Shown piece by piece: positions 21,852 to 29,392 of a stretch of 30,407 bases of DNA (the first letter of the stretch is position 1; each line of letters begins with the position of its first letter). The DNA is from Casp-actino8 sp965659595. GTDB lineage: Bacteria; Actinomycetota; Acidimicrobiia; Acidimicrobiales; Ilumatobacteraceae. Location: positions 1 through 30,407 of the forward strand of contig CBFHWN010000019.1 of the NCBI GenBank assembly GCA_965659595.1. Reading direction: 5' to 3'. The translations under genes were made by a program, and so were the position numbers. The notes under the pieces were generated by a model. The model had not been told where the DNA came from and searched no databases. It worked only from the letters and a program-made list of their open reading frames with translations.

Positions 21852-21857
21852 TACCCT
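21852..21857 (+). promoter_or_regulatory. -10 box of a probable leaderless promoter for the membrane protein
   Basis: TACCCT lies exactly 6 bases before the in-frame GTG at 21864. This supports that GTG as the start. Confidence 0.58.
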
Positions 21858-21863
21858 CGCTGT

Positions 21864-22652
21864 GTGACCTCCGACGAGTTCCCGCCGCCACCTCCACCTT
21901 GGGTCGATCCGCCTCGACGTTCGCGTGCGCCACTCGTGACGAGTCTGGTCATCGCTCTGGTCGTAGCGATCCTCGTCGTTGTGGTGGCATCGGTGACCCT
22001 CGGTGGAGACGACGACGCGGAGCGAGGCGAGGCGGTGGCGGAGGCGTTCGGCCGACTGGACGATTCGCTCGACTACGGCGACGACGGCTACGTCGAGTTG
22101 AAGTCGTGTCCGGTGGGCGATGCCCGTGAACTCGCGCGTGATGTGTCTGGTGTGGTCGACGTCTCGATGTCGGTGCTCGACGGCGCCGTCTACACCGACG
22201 CCTACGAGAGGTTCGACGGCTACCCGGCCATCATTCAGTGTTTCGTCACGAGCGACCCCGACGACGGCTTCGGTCCGACCGCAGTCGGTTTTTCGGTGTC
22301 GGGGGTGCCCAGTAGCTCGTATCGCGACTTCTTGCTCGACGACGCCTACGAGTCCGGCATCGAGGTGACCATCGACGTGCAACGTCGACACGACGGGCAA
22401 GTCTTCGACGGCGATCTCTTCGGCTACTGCTACCGGGCCGCCGATCTGAGCGGTTGCGGTGCCGATTTGGTGGATCGCGTGAACGGAGTGGTCCTGTCGG
22501 TGTACCTACAGGGTTCGGAGCGCACGGCGAACGAGGTGGTCGAAGCACTCGACCGAATCGTCGGCGACATGGTTCGGTCACTCGTCGATTTCGTGGATCG
22601 CAATCCCGTCCCCGACACGTATTCCGACACCGGTGAGATCACCGGCGTCTGA
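21864..22652 (+). CDS. Single-pass membrane protein with extracytoplasmic domain
   Basis: A 262-residue protein. A short Pro-rich cytoplasmic start (MTSDEFPPPPPPWVDPPRRS) leads to one membrane helix, about residues 22-47 (VTSLVIALVVAILVVVVASV). An acidic extracytoplasmic domain of about 210 residues follows. The outer domain is rich in Asp, Val, Tyr and Gly and has four Cys (SCPVG, QCFV, GYCYR, SGCG) that could form two disulphides. I do not recognise the family. The open frame extends far upstream to 21234, but that part lies opposite the regulator gene. GTG at 21864 is chosen because the Pro-rich start and a leaderless -10 box fit. It ends 3 bases from the convergent ALDH gene. Confidence 0.8.
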   Translation: MTSDEFPPPPPPWVDPPRRSRAPLVTSLVIALVVAILVVVVASVTLGGDDDAERGEAVAEAFGRLDDSLDYGDDGYVELKSCPVGDARELARDVSGVVDVSMSVLDGAVYTDAYERFDGYPAIIQCFVTSDPDDGFGPTAVGFSVSGVPSSSYRDFLLDDAYESGIEVTIDVQRRHDGQVFDGDLFGYCYRAADLSGCGADLVDRVNGVVLSVYLQGSERTANEVVEALDRIVGDMVRSLVDFVDRNPVPDTYSDTGEITGV

Positions 22653-22655
22653 CGC

Positions 22656-24173
22656 CTATTCGAACACGACACCTTGCGCAAGGGGAAGCTCGTTCGAGTA
22701 ATTGACGGTGGCGGTCGATCGTCGCATGTATGCCTTCCACGAGTCACTTCCACTTTCGCGTCCACCGCCGGTTTCCTTCTCGCCGCCGAACGCTCCACCG
22801 ATTTCAGCACCCGATGGCCCGATGTTGACGTTCGCAATACCACAGTCGCTGCCCGACGGTCCGGTGAATCGCTCGGCCTCCCGAAGGTCGGTGGTGAAAA
22901 TCGACGACGCGAGTCCTTGCGGAACTCCGTTCTGGAGGGCGATCGCCTCGTCGAAATCGTCGTAGGTCATCACGTAGAGAACCGGCGCGAACGTCTCGGT
23001 ACACACGATCTCGGTCTGGGCCGGCATCCGAACGACGGCCGGTCGCATGAAAGACGCCTCCGGTGCTTCGGACTCGAACATTCGCTCGCCGCCGATGACC
23101 GAACCACCGTCGGCTCGGGCGGTGTCGAGCGCGGCCGACATACGTCGGCGAGCGTCGACCGAGATGAGTGGACCGACCAACGGGTCGTCGTGCAGCGGAT
23201 TACCGACACGGAGTCCGGCAAAGGCTCGTTCGACTCGTTCGGAAAGTTCGCTGGCAACCGACTCGTGCACCACGAGTCGACGAAGCGACGTGCAGCGTTG
23301 TCCGGCGGTGCCGGCGGCGGCGAAAGTGATGGCGCGCACCGCCATGTCGAGGTCGGCGCTCGGGGTCACGATCGCCGCGTTGTTGCCGCCGAGTTCGAGT
23401 ATCGAACGGCCGAACCGAGAGGCGACAACCGGTGCGAGCTCGCGTCCCATACGTGTGGAACCGGTTGCCGACACCAGTGGAAAGCGTGCGTCAACGGCGA
23501 GGTCACGTCCGACGTCGGCTCCTCCGAACACGACTTGGCAGACGTCAGGGTCGAGGTCACATTCGACCGCAGCCCGTCGCGCCAGCGTGTTGCATGCGAG
23601 AGCCGTGATCGCGCTGTGATCGGACGGCTTCCACACGACCGGGTCGCCGCACACCAGGGCCAGGGCTGCGTTCCACGACCACACCGCAACCGGGAAATTG
23701 AAGGCTGTGATCACGGCGATCGGGCCGAGGGGATGCCATGTCTCGGTCAGGCGGTGGAGAGGTCGCTCGGAGGCGATGGAGAGTCCATGCAACTGGCGCG
23801 AGAGTCCGACCGCGAAGTCACAGACGTCGATCATTTCGCGAACCTCACCGATCGCTTCGGAGCGAATCTTGCCCGCCTCGATCTGCACGAGCGTGGCCAC
23901 ATCGTCGAGATGTACGCGGAGCAAGTCGCCGAGACGACGTACCATGTCACCGCGGCGAGGGGCTGGGACGTCGCGCCACGACGTGAAGACGTCGGCCGAT
24001 CGGTCGGCTGCCTCATCGGCCGAGAGTGCGCGCGCGAGTGTCCCGTATCCGGCACCGGTGATCGGCGAACGGGCCACGACATCGCCGTCACGGAAGATGT
24101 TCGAGGCGCCGAGGCGATCGAGGATGCCGTCGACGAGGGATCGAATCTCGGCGGACGACGAGGGTGTGAACAC
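22656..24173 (-). CDS. amaB: ALDH7 (antiquitin-like) aldehyde dehydrogenase, probable L-aminoadipate-semialdehyde / piperideine-6-carboxylate dehydrogenase
   Basis: A 505-residue NAD-dependent aldehyde dehydrogenase. The catalytic Glu is E260 in ILELGGNNA and the catalytic Cys is C294 in GQRCTSLRRL. Both contexts are typical of ALDH7A1/antiquitin rather than general ALDHs. The C-terminus has the family's diagnostic run GAEIGGAFGGEKETGGGRES followed by GSDSWKAYMRRSTATVNYS. Members oxidise L-2-aminoadipate 6-semialdehyde in lysine and pipecolate breakdown. The start is GTG at 24173, 16 bases after the upstream stop, with GAGG just before it. It is the last gene of a glycan-type operon, with no other lysine-catabolism gene in the window, so the pairing is unexpected. 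Confidence 0.92.
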   Translation of the reverse strand: MFTPSSSAEIRSLVDGILDRLGASNIFRDGDVVARSPITGAGYGTLARALSADEAADRSADVFTSWRDVPAPRRGDMVRRLGDLLRVHLDDVATLVQIEAGKIRSEAIGEVREMIDVCDFAVGLSRQLHGLSIASERPLHRLTETWHPLGPIAVITAFNFPVAVWSWNAALALVCGDPVVWKPSDHSAITALACNTLARRAAVECDLDPDVCQVVFGGADVGRDLAVDARFPLVSATGSTRMGRELAPVVASRFGRSILELGGNNAAIVTPSADLDMAVRAITFAAAGTAGQRCTSLRRLVVHESVASELSERVERAFAGLRVGNPLHDDPLVGPLISVDARRRMSAALDTARADGGSVIGGERMFESEAPEASFMRPAVVRMPAQTEIVCTETFAPVLYVMTYDDFDEAIALQNGVPQGLASSIFTTDLREAERFTGPSGSDCGIANVNIGPSGAEIGGAFGGEKETGGGRESGSDSWKAYMRRSTATVNYSNELPLAQGVVFE

Positions 24174-24189
24174 TGCGGCCTCGGCGACG

Positions 24190-25218
24190 TCAGTCGGTGA
24201 CGAGCGACGGAATGAACAGTCGTGATGCCGGCGATGCCGAGGCGATTGCGTCGGCGGCGAGGATCACTGCGGCTCCGGTGTAGGCAGTGCGTTCACCGGC
24301 TGGGAAGTTCTCGCGAGTTGGATACACCACGCCGGTCCAGTACGACCCGTCGTCATGACGATGCGAACGAGTCCAGTCCAACAGATCGGTGGCCCGTTCG
24401 ACGTCGCCGACGGCCGAGTACGCAAGTGAGCACTCGGCGGTCTCGGCGGCAGTGATCCAGGGTTCGTCGCTCACGCAGCGGATCCCCTTGCCCGGCATGG
24501 CGAAACTGTCCCAGCCACTGTCGAGTCGCGCGCGTGCCACGTCTCCTTCGAGGGCGTTGGTGAGCACCGGGTAGTACCAGTCCATCGCCCAACGTTCCTT
24601 GGGTTCGAAGGCATCGGGCCGTTCGATGATCACGTTGCGCAAGGTGTCGGCGGCGTCTTGCCAGTCGGGTCGGGTTTCGCCCACCAAATCGGCGAGTTCG
24701 ACCGCGCAGGTGAGCGCATGCCAGATCGAGGACGATCCGGTGAGGAGTGCGTAGTCCCACGGCGATGCGTGCTCTTCACGCGCCCACAACACGGTTCCGT
24801 CGTGGCGACGCATCGACAGCACCCAGTCGACGGCTCGTTCGACGGTGGGCCACAGATTGTCGACGAAACCTCGATCCCAGGTGCACAGCCAGTGATGCCA
24901 CACGCCGGCTGCGATGTATGCGCAGACGTTGGTGTCGAGTTTGGGCTCCTCTACGAGTTCGCCCGGCAGGTAGTAGTTGAACCACCAGCCGTCGCGGTGT
25001 TGCGTGTTGATGAGCCATTCGTAGGCCCGTTCGGCTTCTCGGTGCAGCCCGGCGATGTCGAGGGCCATGGCGGTCTCGACATGATTCCAGGGGTCGCAGT
25101 GGCCGCCTTCGAACCAGGGGATCATCCCGGAGTCGAGTTGAAGGGCGGCGATCGACTCGGCCGTGCGGACGATGTCGTCGGCGGTGAGGACACCTTCGAT
25201 GTGGGGAACGGTCGTCAT
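24190..25218 (-). CDS. Alpha/alpha-toroid protein (prenyltransferase/glycoside hydrolase-like)
   Basis: A 342-residue cytoplasmic protein of repeated helical hairpins with regularly spaced aromatic and acidic motifs: GGHCDPWNHVETAMAL, NTQHRDGWWFNYYLPG, TNVCAYIAAGVWHHWL, AMDWYYPVLTNALEG, WITAAETAECSLAY and RTAYTGAAVILAAD. This pattern suits an (alpha/alpha)6 barrel, as in glucoamylase-like glycoside hydrolases or squalene/prenyltransferase-type proteins. The many Trp, Asp and Glu residues facing one groove favour carbohydrate binding, but neither activity is proven. The ATG at 25218 overlaps the methyltransferase stop (ATGA). Placement with a GT4 and a methyltransferase suggests synthesis or trimming of a methylated saccharide. 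Confidence 0.8.
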   Translation of the reverse strand: MTTVPHIEGVLTADDIVRTAESIAALQLDSGMIPWFEGGHCDPWNHVETAMALDIAGLHREAERAYEWLINTQHRDGWWFNYYLPGELVEEPKLDTNVCAYIAAGVWHHWLCTWDRGFVDNLWPTVERAVDWVLSMRRHDGTVLWAREEHASPWDYALLTGSSSIWHALTCAVELADLVGETRPDWQDAADTLRNVIIERPDAFEPKERWAMDWYYPVLTNALEGDVARARLDSGWDSFAMPGKGIRCVSDEPWITAAETAECSLAYSAVGDVERATDLLDWTRSHRHDDGSYWTGVVYPTRENFPAGERTAYTGAAVILAADAIASASPASRLFIPSLVTD

Positions 25219-25970
25219 GCGGCGGCCTTCATGTTGCGACCCTCTCGTACGGCGGGTTTCTTGATTCCGTAGACGATCAGGCTCTTGCCCATCACGGGAG
25301 AGAGGACTTTCTCGACGACCTTCACCATGCGCGGCTGCTTCTCGATGTCCCATTCGAGAAAGCGCTTGTACACATTGACGAGTCGATGGTCGTCACGACG
25401 CGGACCGACGGCGCACTTCAACCACCAGTAGGGCGAGTGAAGGGCGTGGGCGTGGTGCGAACCGCGGACATCGAGTCCGGCGGCTCGTAACTTCGCCACC
25501 AGTTCGGTGCGGCTGTAGATGCGAACGTGCCCACCTACCGACTTCGGTGCGTGGTACTCGTCGGACAACGACCAATTGACTTTCTCGGGCCACCAAGCCG
25601 GCACGGTGCACGCAAACGATCCACCCGGACGCAGAACACGGATGAGTTCGGCGATGGCCGACACGTCGTCCTGGATGTGTTCGAGCACTTCGGACGTGAT
25701 CACTCGGTCGAAGGTGTCGTCGGGAAAAGGCAACCGGGTGGCGTCGCCACGCAGGGCGCCGACGTAGGAGTCGCGCGAGATCTGTCCGTCTTCGAGCATT
25801 GCACCAAAGGTGGCACGCGTGGTGCGTACCTCGTCGTCGGCGTAGTCGAGGGCGACGATTCGTCCGCCGAGTCGGGCCACCTCGTAGGCGTGCCGTCCGA
25901 AGCCGGCGCCAGCGTCGAGAACCAGATCACCCGGCAGCAGCCCCAACTTCTCGAAACGAACCGTCAGCAT
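25215..25970 (-). CDS. Class I SAM-dependent methyltransferase
   Basis: A 251-residue methyltransferase with a Rossmann-like SAM fold. Motif I is VLDAGAGFGRH (17-27), the acidic residue after strand 2 is D42 (ALDYAD), and motif IV region RVITSEVLEHI (89-99) precedes VLRPGGSFACTVP. This is the Methyltransf_11 pattern. The C-terminal third carries a basic, aromatic extension that could choose the substrate. The start is ATG at 25970, which overlaps the glycosyltransferase stop by one base (TGATG); the frame is open further upstream only inside that gene. It probably methylates the product of the neighbouring glycosyltransferase (inference). Confidence 0.9.
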   Translation of the reverse strand: MLTVRFEKLGLLPGDLVLDAGAGFGRHAYEVARLGGRIVALDYADDEVRTTRATFGAMLEDGQISRDSYVGALRGDATRLPFPDDTFDRVITSEVLEHIQDDVSAIAELIRVLRPGGSFACTVPAWWPEKVNWSLSDEYHAPKSVGGHVRIYSRTELVAKLRAAGLDVRGSHHAHALHSPYWWLKCAVGPRRDDHRLVNVYKRFLEWDIEKQPRMVKVVEKVLSPVMGKSLIVYGIKKPAVREGRNMKAAA

Positions 25971-27265
25971 CAGTTGAGCCGGCCGTTGCGCTTGAGCTTC
26001 TCGACGTTGTGTGGCATCGACAGGACTTCTCGGTACTGATCGACGGTGAGTTCGGCACACCGGCGCCATGTCCAACGATCGATCACGCGTTGGCGGCCGT
26101 TGGCGCCCACTCGGGCCCGAAGTTCGGGATCGTCGAGACCGCGGCGGATGGTGGCGGCGAGGGCCTCGGCATCACCGGCCGAGCACTGCAGGACGGTGTC
26201 GCCGTCGGTGCCGGTGACTTCGGGGAGAGCACCGCCATCGGTGGCCACCAGGCAGATCCCGGTGCACATCGCCTCGATGGCGGGAAGGCTGAACCCCTCG
26301 TAGAGGGATGGAACCACGGCCAGTTCGGCCTCGGCGTAGAGCTCGACGATGCGCTCGTCGGGCACACCCGACACGAACTGGATGTGCGGTTCGAGTCCGA
26401 GCTTCTGGATGAGATCCATGCTCTTCCCCGGCTTCGGCTTACCGATGATGGTCAGAGTCACATCTCGTTCGGTGCGCAACTTGGCCATGGCTTCGAGCAA
26501 GTAGGGAAGGCCTTTGAGAGCCACGTCGGCCGAGGCCGTGGTGATGAGACGGCCCGGCGTGCGCGCAACGTCGGGCTGGGGCGCGAAGAGTTTCGGGTCG
26601 ACTCCGACGGGTACCAGTCGCATGCGATCGAGCGACACGCCCATATCGGCGTTGATGTCCTTGATGCTGTTCTCGCTCACGACGACGATGCGCGGCATCT
26701 TGCTCGCCACACGTCCCTGCATTTTCACGAACGAGTAGAAGCGCGACACGCCGAGTCGCTTCCACCAGTTGGGTGCGTGCTCCATTTCGAGAGCACGATC
26801 GCGTGTGATCGGGTGATGGAGGGTGACGATCGTCGGGATCATCTCTTCGACGCCGAGGATGCCACGGCCGAGACACTGGTTGTCGTGCACCAGATCGAAG
26901 TCACGCGTGCGTGAGGCGAGATGACGTCTCACTCGAGCTGAGAATGCCGTGGGTTCGCCGAACTGGCCGGTGAGGAAGAGACCGAGTTCGAGCCAGTCTT
27001 CGCGCTTTTTCAGCTCCCAGATGGCGGGGAGTCGGAAGGGGTAGTGGTCGTTCACGAGGTCGAGGCTCGGAAGCTTGGTGAGGGGGACCCGATCGTCGAG
27101 GACGGGGTAGGGCTGACCACCGAAAACTTCGACCGAATGGCCGAGGTCGACCAGGGCCTTCGTGAGATGACGGGTGTAGACGCCTTGGCCTCCGACGTGC
27201 GGTTTTCCTCGGTAGGTGAGGTAGGCCAGACGCAGCGGCGCGTCGGCATCGAGGACTGACGACAT
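25970..27265 (-). CDS. Glycosyltransferase family 4 protein
   Basis: A 431-residue retaining GT-B glycosyltransferase. The N-terminal acceptor domain starts LRLAYLTYRGKPHVGGQGVYTRHLTKAL (11-38) with the glycine-rich GGQG loop. The C-terminal nucleotide-sugar domain has LITTASADVALKGLPYLLEA and the E-x7-E pair in YEGFSLPAIEAM (E323, E331). No signal peptide or membrane segment is seen. The start is ATG at 27265. TAGGAT (27275-27280) lies 9 bases upstream, so a transcript of its own could start 2-3 bases before the ATG, but the sigma-factor gene also ends only 29 bases upstream. Donor sugar and acceptor are unknown. It leads a coupled gene run (glycosyltransferase, methyltransferase, toroid protein, ALDH7). 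Confidence 0.92.
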   Translation of the reverse strand: MSSVLDADAPLRLAYLTYRGKPHVGGQGVYTRHLTKALVDLGHSVEVFGGQPYPVLDDRVPLTKLPSLDLVNDHYPFRLPAIWELKKREDWLELGLFLTGQFGEPTAFSARVRRHLASRTRDFDLVHDNQCLGRGILGVEEMIPTIVTLHHPITRDRALEMEHAPNWWKRLGVSRFYSFVKMQGRVASKMPRIVVVSENSIKDINADMGVSLDRMRLVPVGVDPKLFAPQPDVARTPGRLITTASADVALKGLPYLLEAMAKLRTERDVTLTIIGKPKPGKSMDLIQKLGLEPHIQFVSGVPDERIVELYAEAELAVVPSLYEGFSLPAIEAMCTGICLVATDGGALPEVTGTDGDTVLQCSAGDAEALAATIRRGLDDPELRARVGANGRQRVIDRWTWRRCAELTVDQYREVLSMPHNVEKLKRNGRLN

Positions 27266-27274
27266 AGGAGGACA

Positions 27275-27280
27275 ATCCTA
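27275..27280 (-). promoter_or_regulatory. Possible -10 box for the glycosyltransferase operon
   Basis: Minus-strand TAGGAT lies 9 bases before the ATG at 27265, in the short gap after the sigma-factor gene. The same bases form a small inverted repeat, TAGGA-N6-TCCTA (27266-27281 region). Confidence 0.4.
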
Positions 27281-27294
27281 CCGTCGGGTCACTT

Positions 27295-29307
27295 TCAGCA
27301 GTCCGTGGTGAGGGTGGCCGAACCGACGGCGCTCTGGCCGGTCGTGGTTTCGGCGGTGACCTTGATCAGGACATTCGTCGTACCGAGGGGCAGTGGAGTG
27401 GAGGCTCGCCAGAGGCCGTCGATCCCGCGGGTCATGTTGAGAGTGGGTGACGGGCCGATCTTCTTGCCGGCCGAGTTGAAGAACTCGGCGCCTCCCAGAA
27501 CCGTTCCCGTTGCGATCTTGCCACTGGTCGTGACCTCGGCGCGAAGCCCGACGTTCGAGCACTGGAGGTTCACGCCGGCAACTTTGTTCACCGAGATGGT
27601 GATCGCGGTCGTTGTGGGGGTGGTCCGCTCGATCGTTCCGTACATCGAGGCGGTACGAGGGGGTGACGACGCTCCCGATTCGGTCGACGTGGTGGTGAAA
27701 GTCAGCGTGTGATCGAAGGTACCGGTCGGGAAGTTTTTGGTGTCGGCCACGGCACCGGCTCGATCGAAGTCGACGGTGAGCGATGCTTGTTGGCCGGCCG
27801 CCAGTGTTCCCGACGCCGGTGACGTCGTGAACTTCGACGACGACACAGCGGTCGTGAACGACACCGGGAACGGGTTCGGGTTGAACAGCGCGACCTTGAG
27901 AGCGGTTCTGTCGACTCCGAAGTCGAGTTTGGTACTCGACACCTGGATCGACTGCACGACGACCGGAGCCTCCGTGGTCGAGCTCGGGGGTGTCGCTTTG
28001 GCAGCCTCCGATGTGGTGGGCACGTCGGTTGGCGGCACCACGGGGACGATCGGCGCATTCGGGGTCGACGGTACGGACGAGTTCGACGAGGGCGGAGGTG
28101 GTCCCGAAGCCGGATCGCCAGCGCCACCGATGTTTCCGTCGGTCGTCGCCGTCACCTCGTCGGGTGAGTCGTCGTCGCCGACGATCTGGATCACCGATCC
28201 GCCTCCCGACACGATTTGTCGATCGTCGCCCGACACGAGTGTCTCGGTGGCGCCCGTCGGGTCGGCAACCGCTACCGATACCGCGCTCGAGTCGCCGGTG
28301 TCGTCACCGATGGTGGCCACCAGAACGGCTCCACCGACGACGGCGACGGCGGTGGCCGCCGCGGCCCAGGCCGCCACGTGGCGGCCAGCGCGTACGGCAC
28401 GTGGGAAACCCTTGTGGGCGTCGAAGCGAATGGTGCGAGACGTCGTACTCGATGTCGGGTTCGATGTGGTCGATGTTGACGACGAACCTCCGGAGTCGGT
28501 CGACGCGCCTCCGGAACCACCCGGAATCGCGGCTGCCAGAACACGCTCGCGTAGTCCGAACGGCATCGCGAACACCGGTGCGGCACCGAACAAAGCGAGG
28601 GGGGCGTACTTCTTGCGTGTGCGGTCGCACGTCGCGCACTCCTCGATGTGTCGATTCACGCGCTTACGAAGAAGAATCGTCAGCTCGCCGTCCCATCCGG
28701 ACAGGATCTGGGCCAATTGCGAACAGTCGCGCCGGCCGGCCTTGGCCACTGTCAGAGCACCAAGACTCTTCTCGACACGCTCACGCATGCGATGAACCAG
28801 CGAGTAGCTCTGCTCGGGTGTGACTCCGAGTGCATCGGCCAGATCGGCACCGGCGAGTCCTTGACGAACCGAGAGCTCGAGAACGAGTCGATCTCGCTCG
28901 TCGAGTCCGGAGGCCGCCGAGCGAACGAGCGATGCCAGTTCCTCGTGAGCGATGGCTTCACCGGCTTCGTGGGGGTCGTATCCGCTAGCCACGTCAGGCG
29001 TTCCCTCGTCCTGGAAGTCGACCGGGACGGCGCGCTTGCGTTTTTTGGTTCGTCGATACACCTCGTGTCGCAGAACCGAATAGAGCCATGGCTTCAATCG
29101 ATCGGGTTCTCGCAACTGTCCGAGTCGCTCGGCGGCCACACAAAAGACGTCCTGCACCATGTCGGCCGCGTCGTGACGATCCGAGAGCATCGCTCGTGCC
29201 GTGTCGTACAGACCCGGGGCGTACCGGTCGTAGATCGCGGCGAGCGCGCTCTTGTCGCCCGACAAGTAGTCGGCGACGAGACGTGCGTCGGTCGTGAGAG
29301 TGGTCAT
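27295..29307 (-). CDS. ECF sigma factor fused to anti-sigma-like zinc finger, membrane helix and exported domains
   Basis: A 670-residue fusion. Residues 10-92 are a sigma-70 region 2 (AIYDRYAPGLYDTARAML, DAADMVQDVF, PWLYSVLRHEVYRR). Residues 133-185 are region 4, with the HTH GLAGADLADALGVTPEQSYS. Residues 195-228 match the zf-HC2 anti-sigma motif: Cys195, a WDGEL turn, and H220-x3-C224-x2-C227. A Ser/Thr/Gly linker leads to one membrane helix (about 311-333). Outside the membrane, a Pro/Ser/Thr stalk (about 395-450) carries a BACON/Ig-like beta domain (about 453-562; LDFGV, NPNPFPVSF, SPASGTLAAG) and a terminal beta domain (563-670) with two Cys. The sigma part is predicted to be tethered and released or exposed on an outside signal. 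ATG 29307 is preceded by GGAGG. It lies just upstream of the GT operon. No frameshift is seen. Confidence 0.9.
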   Translation of the reverse strand: MTTLTTDARLVADYLSGDKSALAAIYDRYAPGLYDTARAMLSDRHDAADMVQDVFCVAAERLGQLREPDRLKPWLYSVLRHEVYRRTKKRKRAVPVDFQDEGTPDVASGYDPHEAGEAIAHEELASLVRSAASGLDERDRLVLELSVRQGLAGADLADALGVTPEQSYSLVHRMRERVEKSLGALTVAKAGRRDCSQLAQILSGWDGELTILLRKRVNRHIEECATCDRTRKKYAPLALFGAAPVFAMPFGLRERVLAAAIPGGSGGASTDSGGSSSTSTTSNPTSSTTSRTIRFDAHKGFPRAVRAGRHVAAWAAAATAVAVVGGAVLVATIGDDTGDSSAVSVAVADPTGATETLVSGDDRQIVSGGGSVIQIVGDDDSPDEVTATTDGNIGGAGDPASGPPPPSSNSSVPSTPNAPIVPVVPPTDVPTTSEAAKATPPSSTTEAPVVVQSIQVSSTKLDFGVDRTALKVALFNPNPFPVSFTTAVSSSKFTTSPASGTLAAGQQASLTVDFDRAGAVADTKNFPTGTFDHTLTFTTTSTESGASSPPRTASMYGTIERTTPTTTAITISVNKVAGVNLQCSNVGLRAEVTTSGKIATGTVLGGAEFFNSAGKKIGPSPTLNMTRGIDGLWRASTPLPLGTTNVLIKVTAETTTGQSAVGSATLTTDC

Positions 29308-29392
29308 GGGTGTTCGCCTCCACGGGGTTCGAGAGAAGCGAACGGCCGTGATCTGGCAGAAAGTTTGCCCGAAGTTCTTGGTGTCGTCGGTC

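Noticed and set aside
22674..24200. A 508-codon open frame on the plus strand opposite the ALDH7 gene
   Set aside because: Its product is rich in Arg, His, Gly and Val without any motif, while the minus strand has complete ALDH motifs. Long antisense open frames are expected in GC-rich DNA with strong third-position bias.
25799..26914. A 371-codon plus-strand frame opposite the methyltransferase and glycosyltransferase
   Set aside because: It shows no domain pattern, and the opposite strand has GT-B and SAM motifs with coupled start and stop codons.
27737..28795. A 352-codon plus-strand frame opposite the sigma fusion gene
   Set aside because: Its low-complexity Ser/Val/Asp composition mirrors the Ser/Thr linker of the real protein on the other strand.
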